DNA of 33,534 bases from an uncultured Paenibacillaceae bacterium (GTDB taxonomy: Bacteria > Bacillota > Bacilli > Paenibacillales > K13): NCBI GenBank assembly GCA_913056365.1, contig CAJXLT010000023.1, positions 1 through 33,534 on the forward strand, in the 5' to 3' direction. This document shows, piece after piece, positions 1 to 10,500 of the stretch (positions are counted from its first letter, which is position 1; each line of letters starts with the position of its first letter). The translations under genes and the position numbers were made by a program. The notes under the pieces were generated by a model. That model saw nothing but the letters and a program-made list of their open reading frames with translations. It was not told where the DNA came from and did no database searches.

Positions 1-3000
1 TCTCCCTCCTGCTTCAAGCGGATGCGGTACATGTGGAACGCGTTCGCTTCCAGACCGCCATGCTGGTAGACCGTGTCGGTACCGAGGTCTTGCAACTGAC
101 CGTCCACTTCGATCTCATATTGCGCGTCCGGGGCTACCGTGTCCCATGACAGCATGATCGACTGGTTGGTTACGATCGCTACCATATTCGTCAAGCTTCG
201 TGCCGATGCTTCGCTCGCTGGCAAGGTCATGACGTTCACCGGATGACTCCATTCGCTGTACCCCGTAATGTTCTCGGCCCGTACGCGGTACGTATGCAGG
301 CTGTCTGCCTGCAGGTCCGTATGTTCGAAGGTCGGGTCTTCCACGACCTCTACCCGGCTTCCGTCAATCTCAAGCTCGTACCTTTCCGCATGCGGCACCT
401 GGTACCAAGACAAGTGAATCACGTTCTCGTCTGATGTTGCGAGAATGTTGCTCGGCATCACGGGCTTGTCCGGATGTGTCGTGATGTCCAGTGGGGCGCT
501 CCATGCACTCTTGCCTCCCGCATTCACGGCTCGTACACGGTATGTATGCCCACTTAATGGCTCCAGTTCTTCATGCGTGTAGGTTGTAGATACACTGTTG
601 TCTACGAGCAGCCCGTCCACTTCCAGCTCATACGTATCTGCTCGTTCTGCCTCGTTCCAATGGAGGGTAACTTTGCGGTTCTCAATATCTGCTGCCAGTT
701 CTGTCGGCGTCTCTGGCGGATAAGGCAGTGTATCGGCAGTCAGCGGGGCGCTCCATGCACTCGCTCCCCCTGCGTTCTTTGCTCTGATCCGCAGTGTGTA
801 ATCCGTCACGGGTGTTAATCCGGTTACGGTATAGGAGACACCCGTTCCCGCATCGAGTACGTTCCCCTCTACCTCAATCTCATAACGTTCTGCGCGGGCT
901 ACTGCATCCCAGATTACCTGCATGGTTGTTTGCTTTGCCGTCGTACCCATGATCGTAGGCGTTGGTGGCGGTACCGGCAACGTGTCGATCTCATAGCGTT
1001 CACTCCAAGGTCCAATCCCGCCAGCGTTCCGTACCCGTATGCGGTATGTATGACCCGTATCGGGCTGTAGTCCGCTGTGGGTATAGCTCGTGTCCGTTCC
1101 GTTGTTTCGAACGACTCCATCCACTTCCAGGTCGTATCTTGTCGCTCCTGATACAGTCCCCCATGATACTTCAATGGCTTGTTGTTCTTCCTCCAAGGTT
1201 AGAGACGGAGGTTCTGCCAGCGTAGTGCCTTTTACTGCACTGCTATATACTGTCTCAACCTGTTGCGCATTCCGTGCCATCGCTTTGAATGTGTACGTCT
1301 GATTGCTTGCCAACCCCTTAACAGTGATCTGCTTCCCCGTCAGTATCACCCATTGCGGGGTTGCGACCAACATGCCAGAGGCGTTCACATATTGCGAACC
1401 TGACTGAATTTGGATTGCCGATCCTATCGGATTATTATCTTGGAATATTAGTTCCACGTTAGACTCTCCGACTTCTCCTACGCGAAGTTCTGGTACCTCC
1501 GCTTTGGTATAAACCTCCGATTGCCGTGAAGAAATGTTGCCTACCGCATCGCGTACTTCCAGCTTCACGTTATATGCCGTATTCGGATTCAGTCCCGTCC
1601 GCTGATAGTCTGTTTGTTCGGTCCATGCACTCACATGGTTTCCGATCGTGTACCGATAAGCCTTCGGTGCCAGTCCAGCAGGTATGTCTACAGCTGTTCC
1701 TGCAACCGTAATGCTCGATTCCGTCGAAGCAACTGAAACATTGTTTAGCTGTGGACCAGTGCCATCGATACTGAACTCTACGGTTTCTTCGATTGTTTCG
1801 CTATCGTCGGCAACGACGAAGCGCAGGCTATGACTACCATGTGGCAATATCTTCGGATCTAGAGCAGCCAAGCTGATCACTTGACCTGTCTTCGTGTTGG
1901 AAACAACTCTCGTATCCCGGGGTGTCGATTCCCCATTCACATAATATGAAACTTGTAGATTGTCCCCATCGCCATCTGACACACGAACTTCCGGTACGAT
2001 GGCTTGTCCTTGTTGACCGAATACTTCATCCTGAGCAGGGTGATTCACAGACAATGTTGGTTCTGTAGGCGCAAGTTTATACCAGTATCCATCACTTGCG
2101 ATGCCATTATCCGGATAGGTACCGGTAGGGGCCTCCACTGTGTCTATTAGTTTATATTTCACTTGATTTTTAATGTTTGTTTTCGATAACTTTTGATAAC
2201 ATTGGTAATCTTGGGTATAGTCCTTTATCGGACCAATACAATACGTTAGATATCCTGGATAAACACTAATATAAACTCTAGAGTATTGATAATTATTAAT
2301 ATGCACTTCTTCGCCTATCGGTGAATTTGTGTTCGTATATGGATCATAAGAAAACTCCAAATGCCCTCGCGCGTAATCAGTTGCCCCGATATGTTCCCAT
2401 CCAGTGTCTATATAGGTCCAGTATTCACGCAAGCTATATTTCTCCCAAGTTGCACTGCTAACGGGACCTTTCCGTTTGTACCAATAGCCGTCTGTATGCA
2501 GACCGTCGTCTGGATATTGATGAGGCAATCCAGTTAAATCTTCCTCGACCATCCCACCGATGGTTCTCGTTCTAGTCCGAGATTTCGTATATTCCGCATA
2601 ATAATACCAATGTATTGGGAGTATAGAAGAGTACCCTTGATAGGTATCATTGTTTGTCGGATCTAATGCTAGCATTTCATAGGCTACTTGATCTGTGAAG
2701 ACATACGTTGATCCATTCCAAGATACTTTTTTTCTATCACGATGAGTCCAATATTCAATGTCATGATTAATATGTTCATTTCCTTGAATAATTTGCTCAC
2801 TGGACCACGGACCATAGATGACCTCATATTTATCGTAGTAATAATAAATAGGTGAACTAAGTTTTCTTTGAATAATAAAATGTGTACGTGATGAAGATTG
2901 AGGTGCTACAACCCATTCTGATCGTTTCATCCCTTTGTTGCCTTCATCAAAAACATAGTCCAGACTAATCCCAGTTAGTTCGTTAGATTTGTAACTTCTT

Positions 3001-3434
3001 ACTTGCACCCTGTAATCATATTTGTCTAAATCTAGAACAGCACTGATATTACCATAATTTTCATTGCCAGATACATATACGCTTAATTCATTCCTCTCTT
3101 GATTGTGCTCAATTATTACAAGTTCAGAGTGAAATTGTCCAATAGGCGCCTCCCCTCCCCTTGCAATATCCACCCAATCATAATAAGGGTTACGGGCATT
3201 CGTCGCCTTGCCTCGCACATACCAGCGATCATCACTGTGATAACCTTCCTCCGGGTATTCGTCAGCCTCACCAACAATCTGCTCCAGCCATGTGCCATTC
3301 GGCTCCGAGTAGACATCATAGTAGTAATACGTTGTCGCTGCTTCAACACGCTCTGTCTGTACCAAAGAGAAAGCAAACGCCATCACAATGCATATTAGTA
3401 AAGTCTTTTTTCCTAATTGCCATATACTAATCAT
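1..3434 (-). CDS. Large secreted fibronectin type III protein, copy A (partial, runs off left edge)
   Basis: The frame is open from an ATG at 3434 to the window edge with no stop seen, giving at least 1144 residues. The start is chosen because GGGGGAGGAG lies 8 nt upstream. Residues 1 to about 34 form a signal peptide (hydrophobic core, then VEAATTYYYY). Residues ~35-445 are a Tyr/Trp-rich region with three copies of a YP-x-x-G-x-x-x-D-x-x-WY motif. After that come an Ig/cadherin-like stretch and then fibronectin III modules (conserved W near the start, YRVRA-type strand). It is a paralogue of the complete gene immediately upstream at 3473-7534, from which it is separated by only 38 bp, so both are probably on one transcript. 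From position 1 to about 2068 it matches that gene with a constant offset of 4100 bp and no indels. The N-terminal part is much less similar. By comparison the missing end should carry the last fibronectin module and a cohesin-like domain. Adhesion or matrix function is inference. Confidence 0.88.
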   Translation of the reverse strand, partial: MISIWQLGKKTLLICIVMAFAFSLVQTERVEAATTYYYYDVYSEPNGTWLEQIVGEADEYPEEGYHSDDRWYVRGKATNARNPYYDWVDIARGGEAPIGQFHSELVIIEHNQERNELSVYVSGNENYGNISAVLDLDKYDYRVQVRSYKSNELTGISLDYVFDEGNKGMKRSEWVVAPQSSSRTHFIIQRKLSSPIYYYYDKYEVIYGPWSSEQIIQGNEHINHDIEYWTHRDRKKVSWNGSTYVFTDQVAYEMLALDPTNNDTYQGYSSILPIHWYYYAEYTKSRTRTRTIGGMVEEDLTGLPHQYPDDGLHTDGYWYKRKGPVSSATWEKYSLREYWTYIDTGWEHIGATDYARGHLEFSYDPYTNTNSPIGEEVHINNYQYSRVYISVYPGYLTYCIGPIKDYTQDYQCYQKLSKTNIKNQVKYKLIDTVEAPTGTYPDNGIASDGYWYKLAPTEPTLSVNHPAQDEVFGQQGQAIVPEVRVSDGDGDNLQVSYYVNGESTPRDTRVVSNTKTGQVISLAALDPKILPHGSHSLRFVVADDSETIEETVEFSIDGTGPQLNNVSVASTESSITVAGTAVDIPAGLAPKAYRYTIGNHVSAWTEQTDYQRTGLNPNTAYNVKLEVRDAVGNISSRQSEVYTKAEVPELRVGEVGESNVELIFQDNNPIGSAIQIQSGSQYVNASGMLVATPQWVILTGKQITVKGLASNQTYTFKAMARNAQQVETVYSSAVKGTTLAEPPSLTLEEEQQAIEVSWGTVSGATRYDLEVDGVVRNNGTDTSYTHSGLQPDTGHTYRIRVRNAGGIGPWSERYEIDTLPVPPPTPTIMGTTAKQTTMQVIWDAVARAERYEIEVEGNVLDAGTGVSYTVTGLTPVTDYTLRIRAKNAGGASAWSAPLTADTLPYPPETPTELAADIENRKVTLHWNEAERADTYELEVDGLLVDNSVSTTYTHEELEPLSGHTYRVRAVNAGGKSAWSAPLDITTHPDKPVMPSNILATSDENVIHLSWYQVPHAERYELEIDGSRVEVVEDPTFEHTDLQADSLHTYRVRAENITGYSEWSHPVNVMTLPASEASARSLTNMVAIVTNQSIMLSWDTVAPDAQYEIEVDGQLQDLGTDTVYQHGGLEANAFHMYRIRLKQEG

Positions 3435-3472
3435 CTGGCCGACTCCTCCCCCCTTTGACATTCGATCACCCT

Positions 3473-6400
3473 TTATTCCACCGACACTTCAACAGTCGTC
3501 TCTCCCGTCACTAACGGCGTGAATCGAATCGTCGTCACTTCTCCAGACCATGAGGTGCCAGGCACGATATTCTGCTTCACTGTGAACGCGATCCGGTCTG
3601 TTCCTACTTCTGCCGTCAATCCAGATCCTGCAATCACTCCACTGCCTGTGTCCGACTGTGGCGTAAAGTCATACAAATCTGCGATCTCCATTGCTGCCGG
3701 ATCGTAGCGTACGATAAACGTCCGTTCGCTGAAGTCCTGCACGTGGCTGGCGAGCAGCGTGATCGCAACCGGCTCCCCTTCCTCGATCTCAACGGTATAT
3801 GTCGGTATCGTCGTACTCTGCGTAATCGCCGGGCTCCATGCGGTCACGCCTGTTGTATTCTTCGCGCGGATTCGGTACGTATGCTCGGTCCCCGGCTCTA
3901 GCTCCACATGCTCATAGCTCATGCCATTGCCCGCATCATACGTCTCACCATCGATTTCGATGTCATAGCCACTTGCGTTATCGACTCGTTCCCATGTGAG
4001 CGTAATGGTGTTATACGCAGGGTAAGCCTCGACTCGATCCGGAGCGTTCGGCGGATTTGGTAGGGTTGCCAAGGACAACACACCGATCCAAGCTCCCGGC
4101 TCTCCCTCCTGCTGCAAACGAATGCGGTACATGTGGAACGCATTCGCATCCAGACCGCCATGCTGGTAGACCGTGTCTGTACCGATGTCCTGCAGCTGAC
4201 CGTCCACTTCGATCTCATATTGCGCGTCCGGAGCGACCGTGTCCCACGACAGCATGATCGACTGGTTGGTTACGATCGCTACCATATTCGTCAAACTTCG
4301 TGCCGATGCTTCGCTGTCCGGCAAGGTCATGACGTTCACCGGATGACTCCATTCGCTGTAGCCCGTAATGTTCTCGGCCCGTACGCGGTACGTGTGCAGG
4401 CTGTCTGCCTGCAGGTCCGGATGTTCGAAGGTCGGGCCTTCCACGACCTCTACACGACTACCGTCGATCTCTACCTCGTACCTTTCGGCATGCGGCACCT
4501 GGTACCAAGACAAGTGAATCACACTCTCGTCTGATGTTGCGAGAATGTTGCTCGGCATCACGGGCTTGTCCGGATGTGTCGTGATGTCCAGCGGGGCGCT
4601 CCATGCACTCTTGCCTCCCGCATTCACGGCTCGTACACGGTATGTATGCCCGCTTAATGGCTCCAGCTCTTCATGCGTGTACGTGATCGATGCTCCATTG
4701 TCTATGAGCAGCCCGTCTACTTCCAGTTCATACGTATCTGCTCGCTCTGCCTCGTTCCAATGGAGGGTAACTAGTCGGTTCTCAATATCTGCCGCCAGCT
4801 CTGCCGGTGTCTCTGGCGGATAAGGCAGTGTCTCGACAGTCAGCGGGGCGCTCCATGCACTCGTTCCCCCTGCGTTCTTCGCTCTGATCCGCAGTGTGTA
4901 ATCCGTCACAGGCGTTAATCCGGTTACGGTATAGGAGACACCCGTTCCCGCATCGAGCACGTTCCCATCTACCTCAATCTCATAGCGTTCTGCACGGGCT
5001 ACTGCATCCCAGATTACCTGCATGGTTGTTTGCTTTGCCGTCGTACCCATGATCGTAGGCGTTGGTGGCGGTACCGGCAATGTGTCGATCTCATAGCGTT
5101 CACTCCAAGGTCCAATCCCGCCAGCATTCCGTACCCGTATGCGATATGTATGACTTGTGTCAGGCAGCAGGCCGCTGTGGGTATAGCGCGTGTCCGTTCC
5201 GTTGTTGCTAACGACTCCATCTACTTCCAGATCGTATCTTGTCGCTCCTGATACAGTCCCCCATGATACTTCAATGGCTTGCTGTTCTTCCTTGAAGGTT
5301 AGGGACGGGGGGGCTGCCAGCGTAGTGCCTTCTACTGCACTGCTATATACTGTCTCAACCTGTTCCGCATTCCGTGCCATTGCCTGGAACGTGTACGTCT
5401 GATTGCTTGCCAACCCCTTAACAGTGATCCGCTTCCCCGTCAGTGTCACCCATTGCGGAGTTGCGCTCAGCATGCCAGAGGCATTCACATATTGCGAACC
5501 TGACTGTATCAGGAATGGCGCTCCAGTCGGATTATTATCTTGGAATACTAGTTCCACGTTAGATTCTCCGACTTCTCCTACGCGAAGATCTGGTACCTCC
5601 GCTTTGGTATGGACCTGTGATTGCCGTGAAGAAATGTTGCCTACCGCATCGCGTACTTGCAGTTTTACGTTATATGCCGTATTTGGAGTTAATCCTGTCT
5701 GTTGATAGCTTGCTTGTTCGGTCCACGCACTCACATGGTTACCGATCGTGTACCGATAAGCTTTCGGTGCCAGTCCAGCAGGTGTGTCTACAGCTGTTCC
5801 TGCAACCATAATGCTCGATTCCGTCGAAGCAACTGAAAGATTGTTTAGCTGTGGACCAGTGCCATCGATACTGAACTCTACGGTTTCTTCGATTGTTTCG
5901 CTGTCGTCTGCAACGACGATTCGCAGGCTATGACTTCCATGTGACAATGTCTTCGGATCTAGAGCAGCCAAGCTGATCACTTGACCTGATTTCGTGTTGG
6001 AAACATCTCTAGCGTCCCGAGGTGTTGATTCCCCGTTCACGTAATACGAAACTTGCAGATTGTCCCCGTCCCCATCTGACACCCGAACTTCCGGTACGAT
6101 GGCTTGTCCTTGTTGACCGAATACTTGATCCTGAGCAGGGTGATTCACAGACAATGTTGGTTCTGTAAGCACAAGTACATACCAATGACCATCTTCTCCG
6201 ATACCGTTATTCGGGTAGGTGCCAGTTGGCGCTTCTACTGTTTCAATAAATTCTTTCTTGACTTTACTTTTTATATTGCTGGTTTTCGTCTCTTTCTCAT
6301 AGACAACATACCCCTTGCCATCGGAGAACCCATCAAGGTATTGAATAGAATCATCATTGAATCCCTTGAACAACCTGGCACCAGGATAGTTTCTACTTTT

Positions 6401-7534
6401 TACGACCGTTCCTTTAGGTTTATATCTATTTGAATAAGGATCAAAACTAAACCCTAAGTAGCCCTCAAAGTAATTAGCATAGGAATTAGACCCTTCCCAT
6501 CTCCAACCGCTTTCCGTGTGAGTCCAGTAATCCTGTACACTATATTTATCCCATGTCGCATTCGCTACTGGGTCCTTTCTCTTATACCAATAACCGTCTG
6601 TATGCAGACCATCGATTGGATACTGATGCTCATCTCCCTGCAAATCATGCTCTACTAGTTCGCCCAAGGATCGCTCCCTTGTCCTATATTTCGTATAATC
6701 CGCATAATAGTTCCAATATTGATGTCTAACAGCAGAATAGGCTTGATAGACATCATTATTTCCTAGCTCCAGTCCATACCTCTGATAAGATTCGTTTTCA
6801 TTGTCAGTAAATTGATATTCATCTCCGTTCCATATTACTTCTTTAGAATCAATTTTCGTCCATGAATCGGGGCTTCGCGCTCTATCGCTGTATCTTGTCA
6901 TTTCCTCAGACCATGGCTCGTAAATCACTTCGTACTTATCGTAATAATAATAGATCGGAACACTGAGCTTTCTTTGGATGAAAATTTGTGCATCGCTTCC
7001 ATTAACATATGACGATTCATTATACTCCAACACTTCCCCTACTCTAGTCTCATCGAACACCTGAGAGAAATCTACATTGACCATGTAACCGTCATTATCA
7101 TATCTTCTAATCACAATTCGATAATCATAAGTTTCCAGATCTACATCAGTTGCAACAGCCCTGGAGGAGCTATTAGATAAATAAGCACTGAGTCGATTAT
7201 ATGTATCATTATGAGCAATCGTTACAGTGAAATAGGTACGCGTAGACAATAAATTGGCATATGCAATATCCTCCCAATCATAATAAGGGTCGCGGGCATT
7301 CGTCGCCTTCCCTCGCACATACCATAGATTGTCGCTGTGCAACCCTTCCTCCGGATACTCATTGCTCTTTCCCACAACTTGTTTCAACCATGCACCACCG
7401 GATTGCGAGTACACGTCATAGTAGTAATATCCCGCTACTGCTTCAGACTTGTGAACAGAGATGAAGGGAAGCACAATCGCGATTGCGCATAATAGATATA
7501 TGACTTTCTTAACTATGCCAACTGTACTTCCCAT
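3473..7534 (-). CDS. Large secreted fibronectin type III protein, copy B, with C-terminal cohesin-like domain
   Basis: 1353 residues. The ATG at 7534 has GAGGTGA 7 nt upstream. A signal peptide covers about residues 1-34. Residues 35-455 are an aromatic-rich region with the motif YP-x-x-G-x-x-x-D-x-x-WY near 60-72, 305-317 and 440-452. Residues ~457-560 look Ig/cadherin-like (SDGDGDN). Two divergent and six clear fibronectin III modules follow (about 560-1243), with the repeated signatures YEIEVDG and TYRIRAKN. Residues ~1245-1353 resemble a cohesin/CBM-like beta-sandwich (FIVRYDPAAMEIADL), and a related domain ends the upstream protein. No LPXTG motif, SLH domain or C-terminal membrane anchor is visible, so how it stays on the surface is unknown. 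It lies 29 bp after the PA14 protein and 38 bp before its own paralogue, in an operon headed by a cyclic-di-GMP riboswitch. A role in adhesion, biofilm or glycan binding is inferred from these features. Confidence 0.93.
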   Translation of the reverse strand: MGSTVGIVKKVIYLLCAIAIVLPFISVHKSEAVAGYYYYDVYSQSGGAWLKQVVGKSNEYPEEGLHSDNLWYVRGKATNARDPYYDWEDIAYANLLSTRTYFTVTIAHNDTYNRLSAYLSNSSSRAVATDVDLETYDYRIVIRRYDNDGYMVNVDFSQVFDETRVGEVLEYNESSYVNGSDAQIFIQRKLSVPIYYYYDKYEVIYEPWSEEMTRYSDRARSPDSWTKIDSKEVIWNGDEYQFTDNENESYQRYGLELGNNDVYQAYSAVRHQYWNYYADYTKYRTRERSLGELVEHDLQGDEHQYPIDGLHTDGYWYKRKDPVANATWDKYSVQDYWTHTESGWRWEGSNSYANYFEGYLGFSFDPYSNRYKPKGTVVKSRNYPGARLFKGFNDDSIQYLDGFSDGKGYVVYEKETKTSNIKSKVKKEFIETVEAPTGTYPNNGIGEDGHWYVLVLTEPTLSVNHPAQDQVFGQQGQAIVPEVRVSDGDGDNLQVSYYVNGESTPRDARDVSNTKSGQVISLAALDPKTLSHGSHSLRIVVADDSETIEETVEFSIDGTGPQLNNLSVASTESSIMVAGTAVDTPAGLAPKAYRYTIGNHVSAWTEQASYQQTGLTPNTAYNVKLQVRDAVGNISSRQSQVHTKAEVPDLRVGEVGESNVELVFQDNNPTGAPFLIQSGSQYVNASGMLSATPQWVTLTGKRITVKGLASNQTYTFQAMARNAEQVETVYSSAVEGTTLAAPPSLTFKEEQQAIEVSWGTVSGATRYDLEVDGVVSNNGTDTRYTHSGLLPDTSHTYRIRVRNAGGIGPWSERYEIDTLPVPPPTPTIMGTTAKQTTMQVIWDAVARAERYEIEVDGNVLDAGTGVSYTVTGLTPVTDYTLRIRAKNAGGTSAWSAPLTVETLPYPPETPAELAADIENRLVTLHWNEAERADTYELEVDGLLIDNGASITYTHEELEPLSGHTYRVRAVNAGGKSAWSAPLDITTHPDKPVMPSNILATSDESVIHLSWYQVPHAERYEVEIDGSRVEVVEGPTFEHPDLQADSLHTYRVRAENITGYSEWSHPVNVMTLPDSEASARSLTNMVAIVTNQSIMLSWDTVAPDAQYEIEVDGQLQDIGTDTVYQHGGLDANAFHMYRIRLQQEGEPGAWIGVLSLATLPNPPNAPDRVEAYPAYNTITLTWERVDNASGYDIEIDGETYDAGNGMSYEHVELEPGTEHTYRIRAKNTTGVTAWSPAITQSTTIPTYTVEIEEGEPVAITLLASHVQDFSERTFIVRYDPAAMEIADLYDFTPQSDTGSGVIAGSGLTAEVGTDRIAFTVKQNIVPGTSWSGEVTTIRFTPLVTGETTVEVSVE

Positions 7535-7563
7535 ATGTCAGTCACCTCATCATTATATTGGTG

Positions 7564-10500
7564 TTACTCAATTGTGTACGTGATATTCGTATACTCGCTC
7601 GTCTTCGCTCTAAATTGAATCAGGTTGAATATTGTTTTATTGTCCGCATTATCTACATGGTAGGTAATGCGGCCGTCTTCAAACCTGACAATTGTAAAGT
7701 CACTGCCTTCAATCGTTCCGGTTTGTAACTCAGATTGCTGCGTAAGTCCGTACAAATCCAACACTTCCAATTCATCCGGATTGTACGTGACCGTAATTTG
7801 TCGACGCGTTGCATCCGGATCGGCAGGCGCAACAATGACGAAGTGGAAGGATGTATCTTTCCCAACGTTGACTTTCAATTCTGGAATCGTACTTTCCCTG
7901 AACAGCTCCGACCAGCCGCTACTGCCGCCTGAGCCAACAGACCTCACTCGAAATACGTGCATCGTATTCGGTCTCAAACCGGATAACGTATAACTAGTAT
8001 CCGTAATACCCGATTTGATTACGCCATCCGCCTCCACTTCGTAGGAGCTTGCTCCAGTCACACTATTCCAAGACACCATAATGGCATCTGTAGTAGCTTC
8101 CCATGTGATTCCCGTCGGTGTATCCGGCGTTGTCTGCTTAGTTACACCCGTACTCCAATCGCTCCAGGCACTGACGCCCTCGCTGTTCTTGGCGCGAACC
8201 CGGTACGTATGCGTAGAGTTCGATGACAAACCTTGGTGAAGGTAAGTAACACTCTCACCGACGTCCATCACTTGTCCGTCGACGTCCAATTCATAGCTCT
8301 CAGCCCCAACTACTTCGTCCCACTGTAGCCAGATACTTCGGCTCTCCGCAATAATTTCAGTGATCTTCGGCGTGCCTAGACGTGTCGTCTGTGTCACAGA
8401 TTCGCTCCAGTCCCCTACAACGTCTCCATTTCGCGCACGGACCCGATAATAATGCCATGAACTAGGCTGCAAATCTTCATCTGTGTACACCGTTACAGCT
8501 CCAATATGAATCAGTTCACCATCTGCCAGCAGATCATAGCTTTGCGCCCCCGGCACTTCATCCCACGACAAAGTGATAGTAGACGGACTAACTTCTGAGA
8601 CGCTAATGCTAGGTTGTGCTAGTACAGTCCGAGCAGTCACGAACTCACTCCATGCTCCAACACCAGCGTCAGTCTTGGCTCTTACTCGATATTGATGTTC
8701 GCTTAACGGCGCTAGCTCCAGATGCTCGTACGTAGTGCCAAGTCCATTGTCTACGACCGTTCCATCTACCTCAACGTCATACCCCTCTGCTCCTATCACA
8801 CTGTTCCAAGTCAAAGTAATGCTTGTGCTCGTAACAGATGTCTGCAAATTCGAAGGAACGCCTGCCAAAGTGATTGCCACAAGCTGTGGACTCCAAGCCC
8901 CTTCCACCTCTTCATTTCTAGCTCTTACACGATACACATGCTCCGTATTCGGAGATAGATTGGTATGGTGGTACTCCGTTTGAAGCCCATTGTCGATGAC
9001 TTCGCCGTCGATCTCGATGTCATAAGCAACAGCCCCATCTACTGCATCCCAAGTCAGTTGAATTTCTGTATTGGAAGTTGCCGCTTGCAGATCAGTCGGT
9101 ACGGAAGGCAGCGTAAATACCCGCAGGTAATCACTCCACCCGCCTGTGCCATTGTCATTCTTCGCTCTTACACGATACGTATGTGTTGTGTTGGGCTGAA
9201 CATCTTCATGTACATACTGCCGCTCTACCAGCCCTTCCAAGATAGTCCCGTCAATTTCCAAGTCATAAGAGTCAGCTCCAGAGACCAGATCCCATTGCAG
9301 GTCGATGGATGTATCAGAAGGATTCCCTGTTAAATTCCCCGGTACGCCTACAATGGTTGTTTCAACCACGATCGGACTCCATTGGCCAACTCCACTGCTG
9401 TTCTTGGCTCGAACGCGGAACGCCTTCTGTACGTTGGGATTCAAGTTGTTCATTTCAAAAAACAGTGCATCCCCGTTATCCACGATCGCACTATCCACTT
9501 CCACCTCATAACCCGTGGCGCCAATAACCGGCTCCCATTCCAGACGAATCCGGTCCTTCGTGGAAGACAGCTCGATCCCCTGCGGTACATCCGGCAACGT
9601 CCAACTCGTCAGTAGCGGTGACCATTCACCGACCATGTCATCATGGATGGCTCTCACTCTGTATTGATGCGAGGTGCCGGGCAAGAGCGAATCATGCACG
9701 AAGATCGGATGATTGCCGAGCGCCATAACTTGTCCGTCTACCTCCATATCATAAGAGCCTGCATTGGCTACTGGATTCCAGTTCAACGTTATAGCTGATT
9801 CCGTGGCCGAAGCCCGTAACCCCGCCGGAACTGCGAACGGATGCAGCCTCAGGTACGGCACAATCTCCTGCGCTTGGGAAGGGCTTGTCCAGGACAGTTC
9901 CGCACGCGTACTGCCTTCTGTGCTATATTCGAGCTGGATATCATACCGTTGTCCCGCTAACAAGGAGATGGTTCCTTCGTTCTGTTCCATCTTCTCTTCT
10001 GAACTATCTATGAGCAGCTGGCCATCGATCCATAAGCGAACACCGCCTTTGGTTGCAGTGTGGAACGTATAGGTTTCTGTATAGCGCGGCTGAATTTGCC
10101 CTGTCCACCTAACCGCGTATCCATCATCGGTGAAAGTCGAATCTAGCAAATCCGGTTCCTTATTCAAGTCTATCTGCTGATCGATCTGAATCTGCCTGTC
10201 TCCTGTAAAATCAGGCTCGCTGAAATACTCCGCAAGCAATCCGTACAGCTTGAACTTGAGCAAGGTGCCTTGGCCGCCTTCTGTGCCTGTCATGATGGAA
10301 GGCCGATTGTTCGCAGTCATATTCCCCCCGACGGCAAACCAGCCGCCAGTCTCTATTGCCAGTTGATTGTTAATATTGATATTGTCCCGCACGAACAGAT
10401 CGCCGTCTCTAACCTTGAGCAACGCGTCCTCATTATTGGACACGAGCTTGCCGACCGCCATCTCCTCCTGTGCATACATGTTGACCTTCGTATTGATATG

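Noticed and set aside
914-1174. Short frames on both strands inside the fibronectin genes
   Set aside because: They are shadows of the repeated coding sequence, recur at the same places in each paralogue, and lack ribosome binding sites.
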